Assembly: GCA_963575645.1 (NCBI GenBank)
Contig: OY754470.1
Coordinates: 27,014,501 to 27,078,500, forward strand
Length of the DNA: 64,000 bases
Origin: Xanthostigma xanthostigma
Lineage: Eukaryota; Arthropoda; Insecta; Raphidioptera; Raphidiidae
Direction of reading: 5' to 3'
Shown: positions 22,458-32,616 of the stretch, in pieces
Layout of the letters: each line of letters begins with the position of its first letter
Position numbering within the stretch: position 1 is the stretch's first letter
Made by a program: the position numbers and the translations under genes
The notes under the pieces: generated by a model
What the model saw: the letters and a program-made list of their open reading frames with translations, nothing else
Told to the model about the DNA's origin: nothing
Databases searched by the model: none

Positions 22458-23222
22458 GTTGGCAAAACCAAAAGTGCACATCCCGCAAGTTTTCCACTGT
22501 ACATATTATAATGAAAAAAAATTGAGAAAATAGATTTAAAAAAAAAAAACAATTAAAAAAATAGAAAAAAAAATAAAAATAAAATGGAATAGAAAAAAAA
22601 AATATTACTTGGTGTCAGCGGGAATCGAACTCGGCACCTTGCTATTACTGGACTACGCGTTTAACCACTCGGCCATTCTGATATCCCAGCTTGCGTTGTT
22701 ATTATGGTATAGAAGTGGAGCAGTTATTCTACGTAATACACTACATTACAATAACAGTAATAAATATTTTTTTGTTTTTTTAAGGTTTTTTATTTTAACT
22801 ATTAGCTGTCAAAAATAATAAAATAAAACTGTTTATAAAAATTAAACTACTGAACACATTTATGTGAATTTAAATAGGGTTCTGGTCTGATAGTAAACAA
22901 AGTGAATAAAATATAACCCAAGGCAATCCGACCAAAATTGCGATCTGTAGAGTCGTGACGTACGTACATACGTACATACGTACAGACCAACCGACAACTG
23001 CTGTTTGTAACTTTCAATTACAATTTTAATAGTATTTATGAACTCGAATTGATTTAAAAATGGTTCTGTTTTATAGATCAGAATCTCCTCTTTTCAAAAA
23101 GCTTCAATTTGAATGGATTTCGTGTGAAATTAACTTAGATATAACTTCTTATATGAACGAAAGTCAGCTCTGATGCTCAAAGCGATAATAAAGCACATAC
23201 CGCTAATTTAGCGGTATGTGCA
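22458..23222 (-). repeat. Family D repeat, copy B, with 3-bp flanking duplication
   Basis: It spans from GTTGGCAAAACCAAAAGTGC to the terminal hairpin whose arms are CACATACCGCTAA and TTAGCGGTATGTG (23194-23220). ATA flanks both sides (22455-22457, 23223-23225), and the family E copies at 45 kb show the uninterrupted site. A tract of CGTACATACGTACATA words lies at 22960-22983. The tRNA-like part is on the minus strand. A 3-bp duplication would fit some DNA transposons better than a SINE. Confidence 0.7.
22606..22690 (-). tRNA. tRNA-like segment inside family D copy B (leucine-type relic)
   Basis: On the minus strand ATCAGAATGGCCGAGTGGTT carries a class II tRNA A box, and GAGTTCGATTCCCGCTGACA the B box and 3' acceptor side. 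ATCAG and CTGAC can pair as remains of an acceptor stem, as in tRNA-Leu (GTCAG...CTGAC). The anticodon arm is lost, so it is not functional. The ATG-less open frame in this area is incidental. Confidence 0.5.
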
Positions 23223-23360
23223 ATAGGGATATCCATTGAATTCACAATCTTAAAAAATTCTAGGCTCTATAAATATGTTTTCGAGACCAGAAGAAAGATG
23301 AATTTCAAAAATATTTTTTTTATATATATTATAAAGACTTGTGACTAGCTCAGTAGATAT

Positions 23361-24911
23361 GTTACGGTCTATACCCGAATTCGGTCAATGACCGAAATAA
23401 ATGCGCAAAACTAGTTTTGACCAACGAATATAGCCCAAATCCGAAATCTTACATTTAAACGGGTATTGAGTGTTATAAAATGAGCAATACTTGCTTTGCG
23501 CATTTTCAGTTGGACAAAACTAGTTCTGTCCATTTCTGAACGGATAATACTAGTATATGGCTTAGGAATATTCTCTGCGTTTTTTAAATAACTTTTCTAC
23601 ACCAACGATACTTAAGTGATTTATTCTTCTGTATTGTTTAGCACACAGAGGTTTTAATTCAGCTTTCAACAAATTTGCTTTCTTAACCTCACTTAGTGAG
23701 TAAAATTATGTATCAGAAGCCTCCAGTAGCTGAACTAGTTGAGACTCGAATTCACCTGGCATTTTTACTTAATTATTACACTGAATATCCCACCATTACA
23801 TAACATTCATGAGAACAATTCAATAAGTAAACAAGAACATAATCATCCTTTTATTCGGATTCGGACTTTGATTGAATAAAACAAGCAGAACTAGTATTGT
23901 CTGTTCAGAAATGGACAGAACTAGTTTTGTCCAACTGAAAATTGCGCAAAACTAGTATTGCTCATTTTATAACACTCAATACCCGTTTAAGGACGTAGTC
24001 CTATGTTCAAGCTCGTTTTTAACCCTTATTTCAGAATTTTTTTTTTAATAACAAAATAATACAATCATTTCAATTTTGTTACATGTTTTTACTAACATCG
24101 TAAATTAAGAAAAAAAAATTTTTTTTTTTTGCTTAATTTTCGGCATTTTATAATTGTTTTTTTAACCTAAATTAGACAACTTTAAATGGAGGTAGGTGGG
24201 TAGCGCGGGTGATAACGTCACTTGGAGTCATCTGAATTATAAAAATTAAATTGGTTATTGTTTCGCAGGCTTGCGGCTCTATCCCGTACTAGAAATAAAC
24301 ATTTTTATTGATAAATAACAAAATGGCGGGTTTAAAAGAAATAGAAATAATTCTTATAATTAACTAATTCTAGTACCAGACGGAACTATTGTTGTGTAGA
24401 ATACCCTGTGCAAAATTGAAAGCAATTGGTTGTATACAATTGTTTCAATCACCCGCGCCACTTAGAAAAACGTAGTTTTGAGAAAAACGTGTTTAAAGTT
24501 TTAATTTCAGATTTCTTACAAAAAAGTAACAATGAATATTCACACTAATCAGCTATGCCTGGTGTATAGTAAACCTTCCGTTTCTTCAAAGGCATCGTTT
24601 TCTGCTAATTGTTTTGCTCTACTCTGCGAGAGTATAAAGAATACGTGGTAACAATTGAGAGGTAAGAGCAGGTAAGAGTTACCGTAAGACCGATGCTGCT
24701 CTCGACTATATTCTGATCTAAAATTTTTACAGTATTTTCTCAATATATTATACTTACTAAAAATGTAAAAAAAATAAATTCGATTTTCCGAAACCCGAAC
24801 ACCAGACTACGTCCTTAAATGTAAGATTTCGGGTTTGGGCAATATTCGTTGGTCAAAATAGTTTCGCGCATTTATTTCGGTCATTGACCGAATTCGAGTA
24901 TAGACCGTAAC
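23361..24911. mobile_element. Long-TIR element with 6-bp target duplication, interrupted by a TTAA element
   Basis: The inverted arms begin GTTACGGTCTATACCCGAAT and continue for about 190 bp, with repeated CAAAACTAGT words. AGATAT flanks both sides (23355-23360 and 24912-24917). Without the nested element it is about 723 bp. The right arm is split at 23990/24815. No transposase is encoded. The 6-bp duplication and long arms do not point to one superfamily. Confidence 0.75.
23991..24814. mobile_element. Nested element with TTAA target duplication
   Basis: The ends GGACGTAGTC and GACTACGTCC are inverted repeats extending imperfectly to about 22 bp (CTATGTTCAAG / CTGGTGTTCGG). TTAA lies on both sides (23987-23990, 24815-24818), and the left arm of the host element shows the empty site CGTTTAAATG in inverted form. 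The TTAA preference fits piggyBac- or Kolobok-type transposases. It contains no coding frame of note. Confidence 0.8.
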
Positions 24912-24917
24912 AGATAT

Positions 24918-25700
24918 ATTTTTATCTCTGCTGCTATGAAAGTAAACAGAATGGTATAATATGCTTTTATGAAAACCTATACTAATCGGCTATACTTTTT
25001 ATAACGGTTTCACCTGTAATCCCCTGTGACTGTTATTACGGATGAACGAAAGTGTATATTTTTCTGTTTTCATTTAACGAGAGAGATATTATTGTGAGCT
25101 ACATAATGAACTGTTTAATCTCTATTGATATATAAAGAGGAAACGCCTCTATATTTGGCGCGGGCAATTTCTGGAACTACTGATCGATTTCTAGCACAAT
25201 TACAAAACAATATTTCTTTCCGAGCAACATTTATTTTAAATGTTTAAATATCGAAAAAGAAAATAAACCCTGAGATCTGTTGTTATTGGGACTCTAAAAA
25301 CTATACGACTACTTGGTACCTAATAGCATTTGAATGAAAAGAAAATACTATACAAGTAAAGAAACAGTTTTGAATCAAAGATTTCGAGATAGTGATGATA
25401 TACCACCTCAAAGAACGTGGAAATTCGTTGCTTTCTAAAGCCAAACCTGCATATCTCCTTTTCACTCGTCAATGGTACTCTCTTAACTCTCAATTTAACG
25501 CCACTGTACACAGTTACATAACATAAACCATGCGCCGTAATTTCGATTTGAAGTCAATAAAACTCTTGCGTATCAATCACTGTAGCATACAATAAAAAGC
25601 AGCTAAGTAACTATTATAGTATAGATTTGTAGGTTAAATATTACTAACTCTTTGTAAGAAGCGTTTCTCACTTTTTTTTAATAAGCTTTTGTTAGATTCA
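24918..25700. other. Unassigned spacer
   Basis: Nothing is recognised beyond AT-rich sequence. Confidence 0.4.
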
Positions 25701-25708
25701 CCTGTATG

Positions 25709-26310
25709 TAGGGTTACCATCTCAAAATTTCAAATGTCCGGACAAAAAGCCGGACATATAAAAAGAAGTCCGGACATTTTAGTTACAAAATGACATAATT
25801 AATTCCACGTATAATGCAAGGCTTAACATGTCAAGAGTTCTACAAAATAGTTTTAAAAGAACGTGAGCTGTTAACAAAGGTATCAAGTGTTAAAAAATAT
25901 AAGAATTAATATGTTAAGAAAACTAGCGTTGAAGTAAAAAATGACTGTCTTATAGAAAACTTTTTTTTTCCCAAAAGAGATTATTATTATATGTTTGATC
26001 TAGTTAATTGGTAGAAACAAAAGATTAATATTTAATATGCCCAAAGTAGATTCTTTTTAGTTGAGATGAGTCATGAGATGATGAGACTGACTAATTAGTT
26101 TAACTAATTGAAATACTTCTATGTATAATGTATATTTAAATAAAGATTGAAGACTGATTTGATACGTGCATTTTATTTTAAAACTAATTAAATGAAAAAA
26201 TATTTTTTTATTTTTCTATCTGCGTAAAAAATCCGGATGAATTAAAAAGCCGGACAAAGTCCGGACGGAAGGCCAAAAGTCCGGACAAATCCGGACGAAT
26301 GGTAACCCTA
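25709..26310. mobile_element. Non-autonomous hAT element, 8-bp target duplication
   Basis: TAGGGTTACCAT ends are inverted, and CCTGTATG flanks both sides (25701-25708, 26311-26318). Both subterminal regions repeat the word GTCCGGAC/AAGTCCGGACA, probably transposase binding sites. The interior is AT-rich without a frame. The element at 47653 belongs to a related family. Confidence 0.85.
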
Positions 26311-26458
26311 CCTGTATGCATCTATCTACCTAAGAGATTCTTTAAAATTAATTTTCACCCATTTCCAGACGTCTAAATAATTTGAAATTTTGCACACGTA
26401 TTGAGATAATTTATATAAATATTTATAAACATATAAATAATATTATATATACTTAATA

Positions 26459-27380
26459 CAGTGTAAACTCTATATAGCGACACTCAAGGGACTGTGCACT
26501 TTGTAGCGTTATTGAGAGTTGTCGTTAAACGGGGAGAAGAAAAAATCTTTTATTATTTTTTTACTATATAATATGTATATCAAATTTACAACTGACCAAC
26601 AAACATTCATACTATCACAAATTACAACGCGTATAATTGTTATTAACCGACTTCAACAAAAAGGAGGAGGTTCTATGTTCGTCTGTATATTTTTTTTTTA
26701 TGTATGTTCACCGAATTCTCCGTCAATTATGGACCGTTTTTCAATTTTTTTTTTTATTCGAAAGAGTGCGCCTCAGAGGTGGTCCCATCGGAACCAAGTC
26801 AGGATCTGATGGTGGAATCCGGAGAAATCGAGGGAAACTCTCAAATTTCAAAGGCACGCATAATGTTTTTTATGTATGTTCACCGATTTTTAGTGTTAGA
26901 TTAACACTAAAAAGGGAAAAATAAAATATTTTTAACAAAAAAATTGAACCGACTTCACACTAAAAAGTAAAAAATAATTGCGTATTGAAATGTTTTGGAG
27001 TCGGTGTAGTTCTCGGAATAGATTTCATTTTAGCTGACAGCGACTCCAAAACATTTCAATACTTTTTAGTGTGAAGTCGGTTCAACTTTTTTGTTAAAAA
27101 TATTTTATTTAAACTTATTGATAAGCTACTGAGCTAAACATATGAAAGATAATCCCAACAAACAAAAGAACGAATTTCTTAGTATCTTTGGTACGCAACA
27201 AAATAACAAACAAGTACTGTTTATCGCTTAATGATGACGTATTGTTGTCGTTATTTAGAGTGGGTGTGTCGTTATATTTAGAGTGCATGAGCAACAAGGT
27301 AAACTAACCAGAGCTAAGTAATTTCGATATTTTAAGGAGTTTGTCGTTATATCGAGTGACGTTAAATGGAGTTTACACTG
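26459..27380. mobile_element. Tc1/mariner- or pogo-like TIR element with TA duplication, hosting another repeat
   Basis: Inverted ends CAGTGTAAACTC with imperfect continuation (TATATAGCGACACTC against CATTTAACGTCACTC) are flanked by TA on both sides. TIRs of the form CAGTG..AACTC..ATAACG are typical of pogo/Tigger-like elements, from memory. The inside carries the ACCGACTTC repeat (26645-27112), so little of the original remains and no transposase is left. Confidence 0.65.
26645..27112 (+). repeat. Lepidopteran ACCGACTTC-type repeat with foldback, copy 2
   Basis: It starts AACCGACTTCAACAAAAAGG then AGGAGGTTC and includes TATGTATGTTCACCGA twice (26700 and 26873). At 26920-27112 a foldback module has arms that pair for about 80 bp, from TAAAATATTTTTAACAAAAA inward. 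Overlapping short frames here are incidental. Confidence 0.65.
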
Positions 27381-27399
27381 TACATTACTTAACTGGAAA

Positions 27400-27613
27400 A
27401 AATGCTGTAAGCAGGCTATACCGTTTTTTCGTCGACTTACGTTGCAATATTGGTTTTCACGGAATGCGCTTTTATTTTAACGCGATGATATATAGCCTAT
27501 GTCCATCCTGAAGGTCCAATCTAAATATCGGTTAAAAAAATTGAAATTGTATCCGAAGTTTCGGAGATTACCTCCTACATCCAAACTTTACCTCTTTATA
27601 ATATTAGTATAGA
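27400..27613 (-). mobile_element. Helitron 5'-end fragment
   Basis: Read on the minus strand from 27613 it starts TCTATACTAATATTATAAAG then AGGTAAAG, and continues with GTAATCTCCGAAACTTCGGA, of the lepidopteran Helitron 5' type. GATATATAGCCTATGTCCAT at 27485 is also typical of that family. No matching CTAG end was found, so the 3' side is truncated or diverged. Confidence 0.55.
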
Positions 27614-28179
27614 ATATAGAGTGTGGAACCTGAGGTGTCTCGAAACAATATTTTTGCACGTTCTTATTGCCGTAAGATCCTCAATTAATTTCGAAGAAGA
27701 TAATAAAATAAATTTCGGGTTACTCCGCATTTTACAGCTCGAATCTACATTTTACAATCGTATTTTAAAGCAAAATTTTTCTGTCTAATATCATGGTGCA
27801 AAGTCATAATATATTTTACATTAATATCTATAACAACATAATTTGATTGTTGGCAATAAAAAAGCGCAGAAGATATTAAAATAAAATGTACGGAACATTA
27901 AACGTAATACAGCAGAAAATTTGTACTTTCATTTTTATAACTATATACATAAATGTTTTAGGCGTAAACCGCTCGAGAGTTGAGAATCATTTATTTAATA
28001 TTCATGCTTACGCAAGGCGGGTATCTGCATTTTACAATTACCTCTACATTTGAAACATGTATAAAGCTTTGACGTAACAACATTCCACAACAATAAAAGT
28101 TGGCAAAACAAATAGAAATAAAAGTTAAAGTGACATAAAAGTTCATTTAGGTCGAATACATAACATAGAACGGGAAAAG
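27614..28179. other. Unassigned AT-rich spacer
   Basis: Nothing is recognised. Confidence 0.4.
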
Positions 28180-28498
28180 TTGAACTCGAGCCGACTGTCC
28201 GTTTCCATTCAACGGGAAATCGGAATCACGCGGTAGCGCTTTGTATAGTCGACCGGACGGACGCGAGACGTTTATAGACAAGGGCGGGGGGAAAACGGCG
28301 AGGAAAACTGCTACCGTAAACACAAATATATAGTGCAATCACAAAGTAGGCCGTCGCGTCGGTGAGAAAAAGTGAAATAGCTCTCTACACCTACGTTTGA
28401 ACCAAGGTGCAACTATATCACAGCAGGTACACTACTAGACGCACCAACAAACAAGGCGATGACAACAAAACAGTCACAAGACGCGCAAGAAAACCGTC
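28180..28498. other. GC-rich patch of unknown nature
   Basis: This stretch is markedly richer in GC and CG dinucleotides than its surroundings (for example CCGGACGGACGCGAGACG and GGCCGTCGCGTCGGTGAG). It holds no long open frame. It could be a promoter or 5' untranslated exon of a host gene outside the window (GTCG|GTGAGA would be a splice donor), or simply an older GC-rich repeat. I see no proof of either. Confidence 0.25.
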
Positions 28499-29176
28499 GT
28501 CCCAACCTTCTGCCGCTTGGCACGTAAGCTATTTAAGTAATTTAGAGCTTTTTTTCTTATATGATACTAGCGGTCTTGCCCGGTTTCACCCGGGCGCAAA
28601 GCACGAATCGGGGAGGGACATGAGTACGCACATTCATCTTAATTTAACGAGATGAATGTTGTGTCCAAATTTAAGGATGATCGGAATTACCGTTCAAAAG
28701 TTTTCGTCGGACGGACAGTTCCATTTTGCAACATTTTTTATTGATGCTGCGTTCCTATCGGTCGTAGCGTAATATTATATAGTCAACAAGCCTTCCTCGA
28801 TAAATGGGCTATCCCACAAAAAAAAAATTCAATTCCTGATATTAGCGCGCTCAACTAAACAAACTCTTCAGCTTTACATATTAGTATAGATATAGGCGGA
28901 ATCTGGACCCATTGATAAACAATTTCCGAGGTGGCAAAAAAATGGTTAACATTCAAAAAATTTCTGTCGCTTCGTTTTTAGGTTCTGTTAGAGCCAAATG
29001 ATCGAGAAATACCAGCGGTAGAAATTTTCGACCAACTGCACTCTTCCAAAGCCACTCCTAAGAAAGTGTATTTATGATCAAAACTCTACTGTCTTAGAAG
29101 TGACTTGGAGAGGGTGCAATTGATCAAAAATTTCTGCCGCTGGTATTTCCCGTTCATTTGGCTCTAACAGAACCAA
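28499..29176 (+). repeat. Family F repeat, copy 1, with Helitron insertion and foldback end
   Basis: Similarity to copy 2 (34987-35270) starts at CCCAACCTTCTGCCG and continues through TAGGCGGAATCTGGACC. Arms at 28981-29065 and 29092-29176 are inverted copies (GGTTCTGTTAGAGCCAAATG), so the right half folds back. A Helitron splits the left half at 28567-28890. Confidence 0.6.
28567..28890 (-). mobile_element. Complete short Helitron, 324 bp, Lep1-like
   Basis: On the minus strand it begins TCTATACTAATATGTAAAGC and ends GCCCGGGTGAAACCGGGCAA then GACCGCTAG. An eight-pair hairpin GCCCGGGT..ACCGGGC (with a short loop) precedes the CTAG. Host A (28566) and T (28891) flank it without duplication. 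Family F copy 2 shows the joined site as ATATGACTATATAGG. It is non-autonomous. Confidence 0.9.
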
Positions 29177-29239
29177 AAAACAAAACGGCCGATTTTTTTT
29201 AAATTTTACAAATATGCTATAATTGTGAGAAAGATTGAA

Positions 29240-29312
29240 TATACCACTACTGTGATAACTCATTACGCCGCGATAGTAAAAAGATTTGGGTTTGAGTCCT
29301 GGCGGTAACAGT
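29240..29312 (+). tRNA. Possible tRNA-derived SINE segment
   Basis: TAACTCATTACGCCGCG resembles an A box, and GGGTTTGAGTCCTGGCGG is one base from a Pol III B box and forms a weak T stem. An A/T-rich tail follows. The acceptor arm cannot be closed, so this is at best a SINE remnant. Confidence 0.3.
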
Positions 29313-29582
29313 GTTTGAAAATATTTTTTTTCTAATATAGCATTGTAACAATGGATGTTTCTTAATAATTGTAACAAACTATAACTACCTTACTGTTACG
29401 AGGAAAAAACATTAGATTGGTAAAAGTGTAAAATCATTCCGCCTATTTTTTTAATTGCCAGGTCTTATTTCATAAAAAAATGCCATACCCGTATTTTTAT
29501 GTTATACTTGAGAAAAAAGTTAAATGTGAAAAATCAAAAGTAGGTACAATACAAAATCGAGATTTTTGTGACGTCATAACGT

Positions 29583-29951
29583 ACACCGATTAACTCAATG
29601 CCACCATTTTGATCCAACAGAATTGACGTTGGGTCGTAATGGTGGCATGGAGTTTATCAGTGTGCGTTAGGCTAGGCGCGCACTACGATTTATTGTCGCG
29701 CGATTGTTTAGTCGCAAAACTGAAACATTAACATTTTAATGAACATACACGCATTATGCGACGAAATAATCGCGGCGACTAAATATAGAACCGGTCCTAT
29801 TTTAATGACGACGCGATTGTCGCGCGACAACAAATCGTAGTGCGCGCCTAGCCTAAAGACGTCACAAAAATCGCCATTTTGAATTTTAGGTGTAAAAAGC
29901 ACAAAATGCTTCACGTTGGGTCATAATGATGCCATTGAGTTTATCGGTGTA
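29583..29951. repeat. Repeated motif flanking a small TIR element
   Basis: The 39-bp motif ACGTTGGGTCRTAATGRTGC (onward to ATCRGTGT) occurs directly at 29626-29664 and 29913-29951, and its second half occurs inverted at 29583-29608. The copies lie either side of the TIR element at 29670-29853. Confidence 0.5.
29670..29853. mobile_element. Small TIR element (Harbinger-like), 184 bp
   Basis: Inverted ends GGCTAGGCGCGCACTACGAT pair over about 36 bp, with repeated GTCGCGCGA words inside. TTA and TAA flank it, close to the TWA duplication of PIF/Harbinger elements but not identical on both sides. There is no coding capacity. Confidence 0.6.
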
Positions 29952-30529
29952 TTTTAATCATTTTAGTTATTTACATGATTGATATAATTTAGGTGGCCGC
30001 CTATTAGTCAATTTCAACATTTTGTTTGATTAATTTAATAAAAACATAGGTGAAGCTGAAGCTTTGTTAGATAATAAGTTATGGGATGTTGTATTGAAAC
30101 TTTGAAGAGTTTCTAACGTGAAATGTGCAGCCTTTACCGCTATCATTTACCTTGCGGCTATACAATCTATTCTATGATGATTGTATTATGTAAAAGGGGT
30201 TGAGAAAAGAGAAAAAACGAAACCTCGAAATGTTTCTGATCACGAAAGGCCGCCTTCTGTGGTGAGTTTAGATGGTAAACGAGATTCCGGTCTATCGACG
30301 GTACGAGTTTTCTTATTAAAATCCTGAATACAATAGAACCAACTACAGACTGGCTATTTTTCCTCTCGGTATAGTAAGAAAAAAAGTAACGTTTCTGCAT
30401 ATATGACTTTAGTTTATTTATGAATATAACTACATATTTTATTATTGAAATTAACATCACCACCAGCTGTATAATAATAAAAGGAATAAAAATACATTAA
30501 TATATCTACCACGTTTTTAAAACGAACTA
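29952..30529. other. Unassigned spacer
   Basis: Nothing is recognised; a 98-codon minus-strand frame at 30167-30463 has no domain. Confidence 0.4.
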
Positions 30530-30750
30530 AAAAGTATAAAATAATTTCTTTACTGACAGATTTTTAACTTGTAGGATTTGAAATGAAAAACGCGGGGCGC
30601 ATGCTACAGTTATAATTTAAGAAGTGTCAAGAGTAGCTATCAATGAAAAAATCTATTTATGAGATAAAACGAATAATCCGCCCCACGTTTTTCGTTTCAA
30701 ATTCTACAAGTTAAAAATCTGTCTGTAAAGAAATAATTTTATACTTTTTA
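30530..30750. repeat. Foldback repeat, about 71-bp arms
   Basis: Arms 30530-30600 and 30679-30750 are near-perfect inverted copies (AAAGTATAAAATAATTTCTT outward to CGCGGGGCG inward) around about 80 bp. Confidence 0.6.
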
Positions 30751-31759
30751 AAATCACTATTGTCAAACATATAAAACTTTTTCAACAGACTAAACTTCAT
30801 TATAATAATAAAAATAATAAAAACTTTAAAGAACCTATTTTAAAAAAATATAAAATTATCCTTTCAAATAATTTAATGTTCAAAGAAACAGGAAAACCCA
30901 ATAATGTTCCAAGGCGACTGTGAGATCGCTGAGTTCTTGAAAACCGATGTTTTACTAAAAAAGGCTGATTCACAGGAATTTGAATAGATTTTGGTGTTGC
31001 ATTTTTACACCGAGAGATGACGTTACTGTGCTCATATTTACACAAATGGACAATTTTTTTTCTTTTTTGATTTTAACATTTTACAGTAAATATCACATTA
31101 TCTCGATTCTGTTTATAATTATTAATTAGTGTCGCGTATATGAAATATTTTATATCTGAGTGTTATAGTATTTATAGAAATGTAGAATGTGTATAATAAT
31201 ATATTGTTCAATACTTGGGAGTAGTTTGTGGCAAAATAATGTGTTTGATCATATTATACACCTAGTTACTATATCGTACGACCTAGTTGCAGAATCACAC
31301 AACAAAACATAGTAAACTGTTATTTACTTTTCCTGAATGATCTAAGACATGCAATATTTTAACTTTCAACTTAGTTCTCAAAAGGTAATCATACCTATTT
31401 ATTTGCCGCTCAAGCTTCAATACACCTATACAATATCTTATTTACAGAAAAAAACGGTGAAAATACCTTTTCTCGGAAAAACATTATATGTGTTATTTAC
31501 ATTCAAAATATATCCAGCAAAAAAGTGTAAATAAAAAGTATATCTTAGGTTTATCCAATTTATTTGTATAGTATATAGATTGTTACAAAATATTTGACGA
31601 AAATCATAGAATTAAAAAAATTCTTTCATGTTAGGTTGCAAAAATGATTTTAAACTCTTTTAAAAGATTTTATGAATGCGGGTAAAATTAACAATCATAA
31701 TTTTAAAGGGTTGTATATACGTCTTCTCCGACTTAAAAATTAGAGTTTATAAAAAACTA
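30751..31759. other. Unassigned AT-rich spacer
   Basis: Nothing is recognised. Confidence 0.4.
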
Positions 31760-31941
31760 ATAAAAATCACTCTTTTATATACAATGTGGATTAAAAATTA
31801 AAAAGCAATTTTTAAATATAATGATTTTGTTCAACAACGATAGGAAGTCCCCCAACTCGTTCCCATCGCTGTTGAACAAAAACTTTATATTTAAAAATTA
31901 TTTTTTACTTTTTACTCCACATTGCTATAGAAGAGTTTTTA
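31760..31941. repeat. Foldback repeat, about 80-bp imperfect arms
   Basis: The sequence ACAATGTGGATTAAAAATTA to CAACAACGAT pairs with ATCGCTGTTGAAC to TACTCCACATTG around a 20-base centre. Confidence 0.5.
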
Positions 31942-32036
31942 GATACATAGATATATACATATATGATAGAAAAGTGTTAAAAAAGAGACGCCTGATCCAT
32001 GCATATCTATATTGTGGTCTTTGGGACAAAATAAAA

Positions 32037-32616
32037 GAAAAAAACTCGGGTCGCAGTGCCAAACCCTGCCGACAATATAGTGTCTGATAATACAGGCAGT
32101 GTGGCTTTATTATGTGAACTTACGTTTTTTGTTTTTTGACAAAATAAACAATTTAACCCTTAATACATCCCTTAAAATAATATTTTTTTTAATTTCAATA
32201 TTACTAGCAATTTTCCAAATTAAATCCACCCTTCACTAAGTAAATCAGTATGTACAAACTAACGTTTTCATAAAATGTTTAAGCCCGGTCCTTTCATCTT
32301 TAATAGTGGGTTAAATTTCACTTTAGAAACGATTCTGAATTTTTTTTCGGTATTTTCTGACCCAAAAAAATTTTCAACCCCTAAAACCTACCGTTAAATT
32401 TAAAACAGACTTCGTGCGACGATGAATTTTAATATGTGGACCAAATTTCGTTAAAATCTATTAACTCCTTCGAAAGTTATTACCCAGACATTAAAAAGGG
32501 TGTCAAACTTCTTAGAAGGCTATGAAACGTCGAGAAATTTTGGTCCGATCTCGAGATCCCGCCATCCGTGATCCGACCGACGCCAATAGTCCAAGTGCCT
32601 TATGGCAAATACACTA
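32037..32616 (+). repeat. Family K repeat, copy 1
   Basis: It runs from AAACTCGGGTCGCAGTGC to CTTATGGCAAATACACTAA. Copy 2 (37656-39712) has the same limits but holds two Helitrons, and copy 3 (47281-47472) is a 5'-truncated version. It is non-coding; the sentence-like 'CCAAATTTCGTTAAAATC' words are typical of lepidopteran transposon non-coding parts. Confidence 0.6.

Larger units (their letters stand above)
22255..23300 (+). repeat. Family E repeat, copy 1, split by a family D repeat
   Basis: The left part (22255-22457) includes AAAGAACCCCGCACAGACCT, and the right part (23223-23300) has GATATCCATTGAATTCACAA. The inverted pair at 45045-45545 carries the same sequence with these two parts contiguous, so D inserted here. 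No coding frame is seen. Confidence 0.6.
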
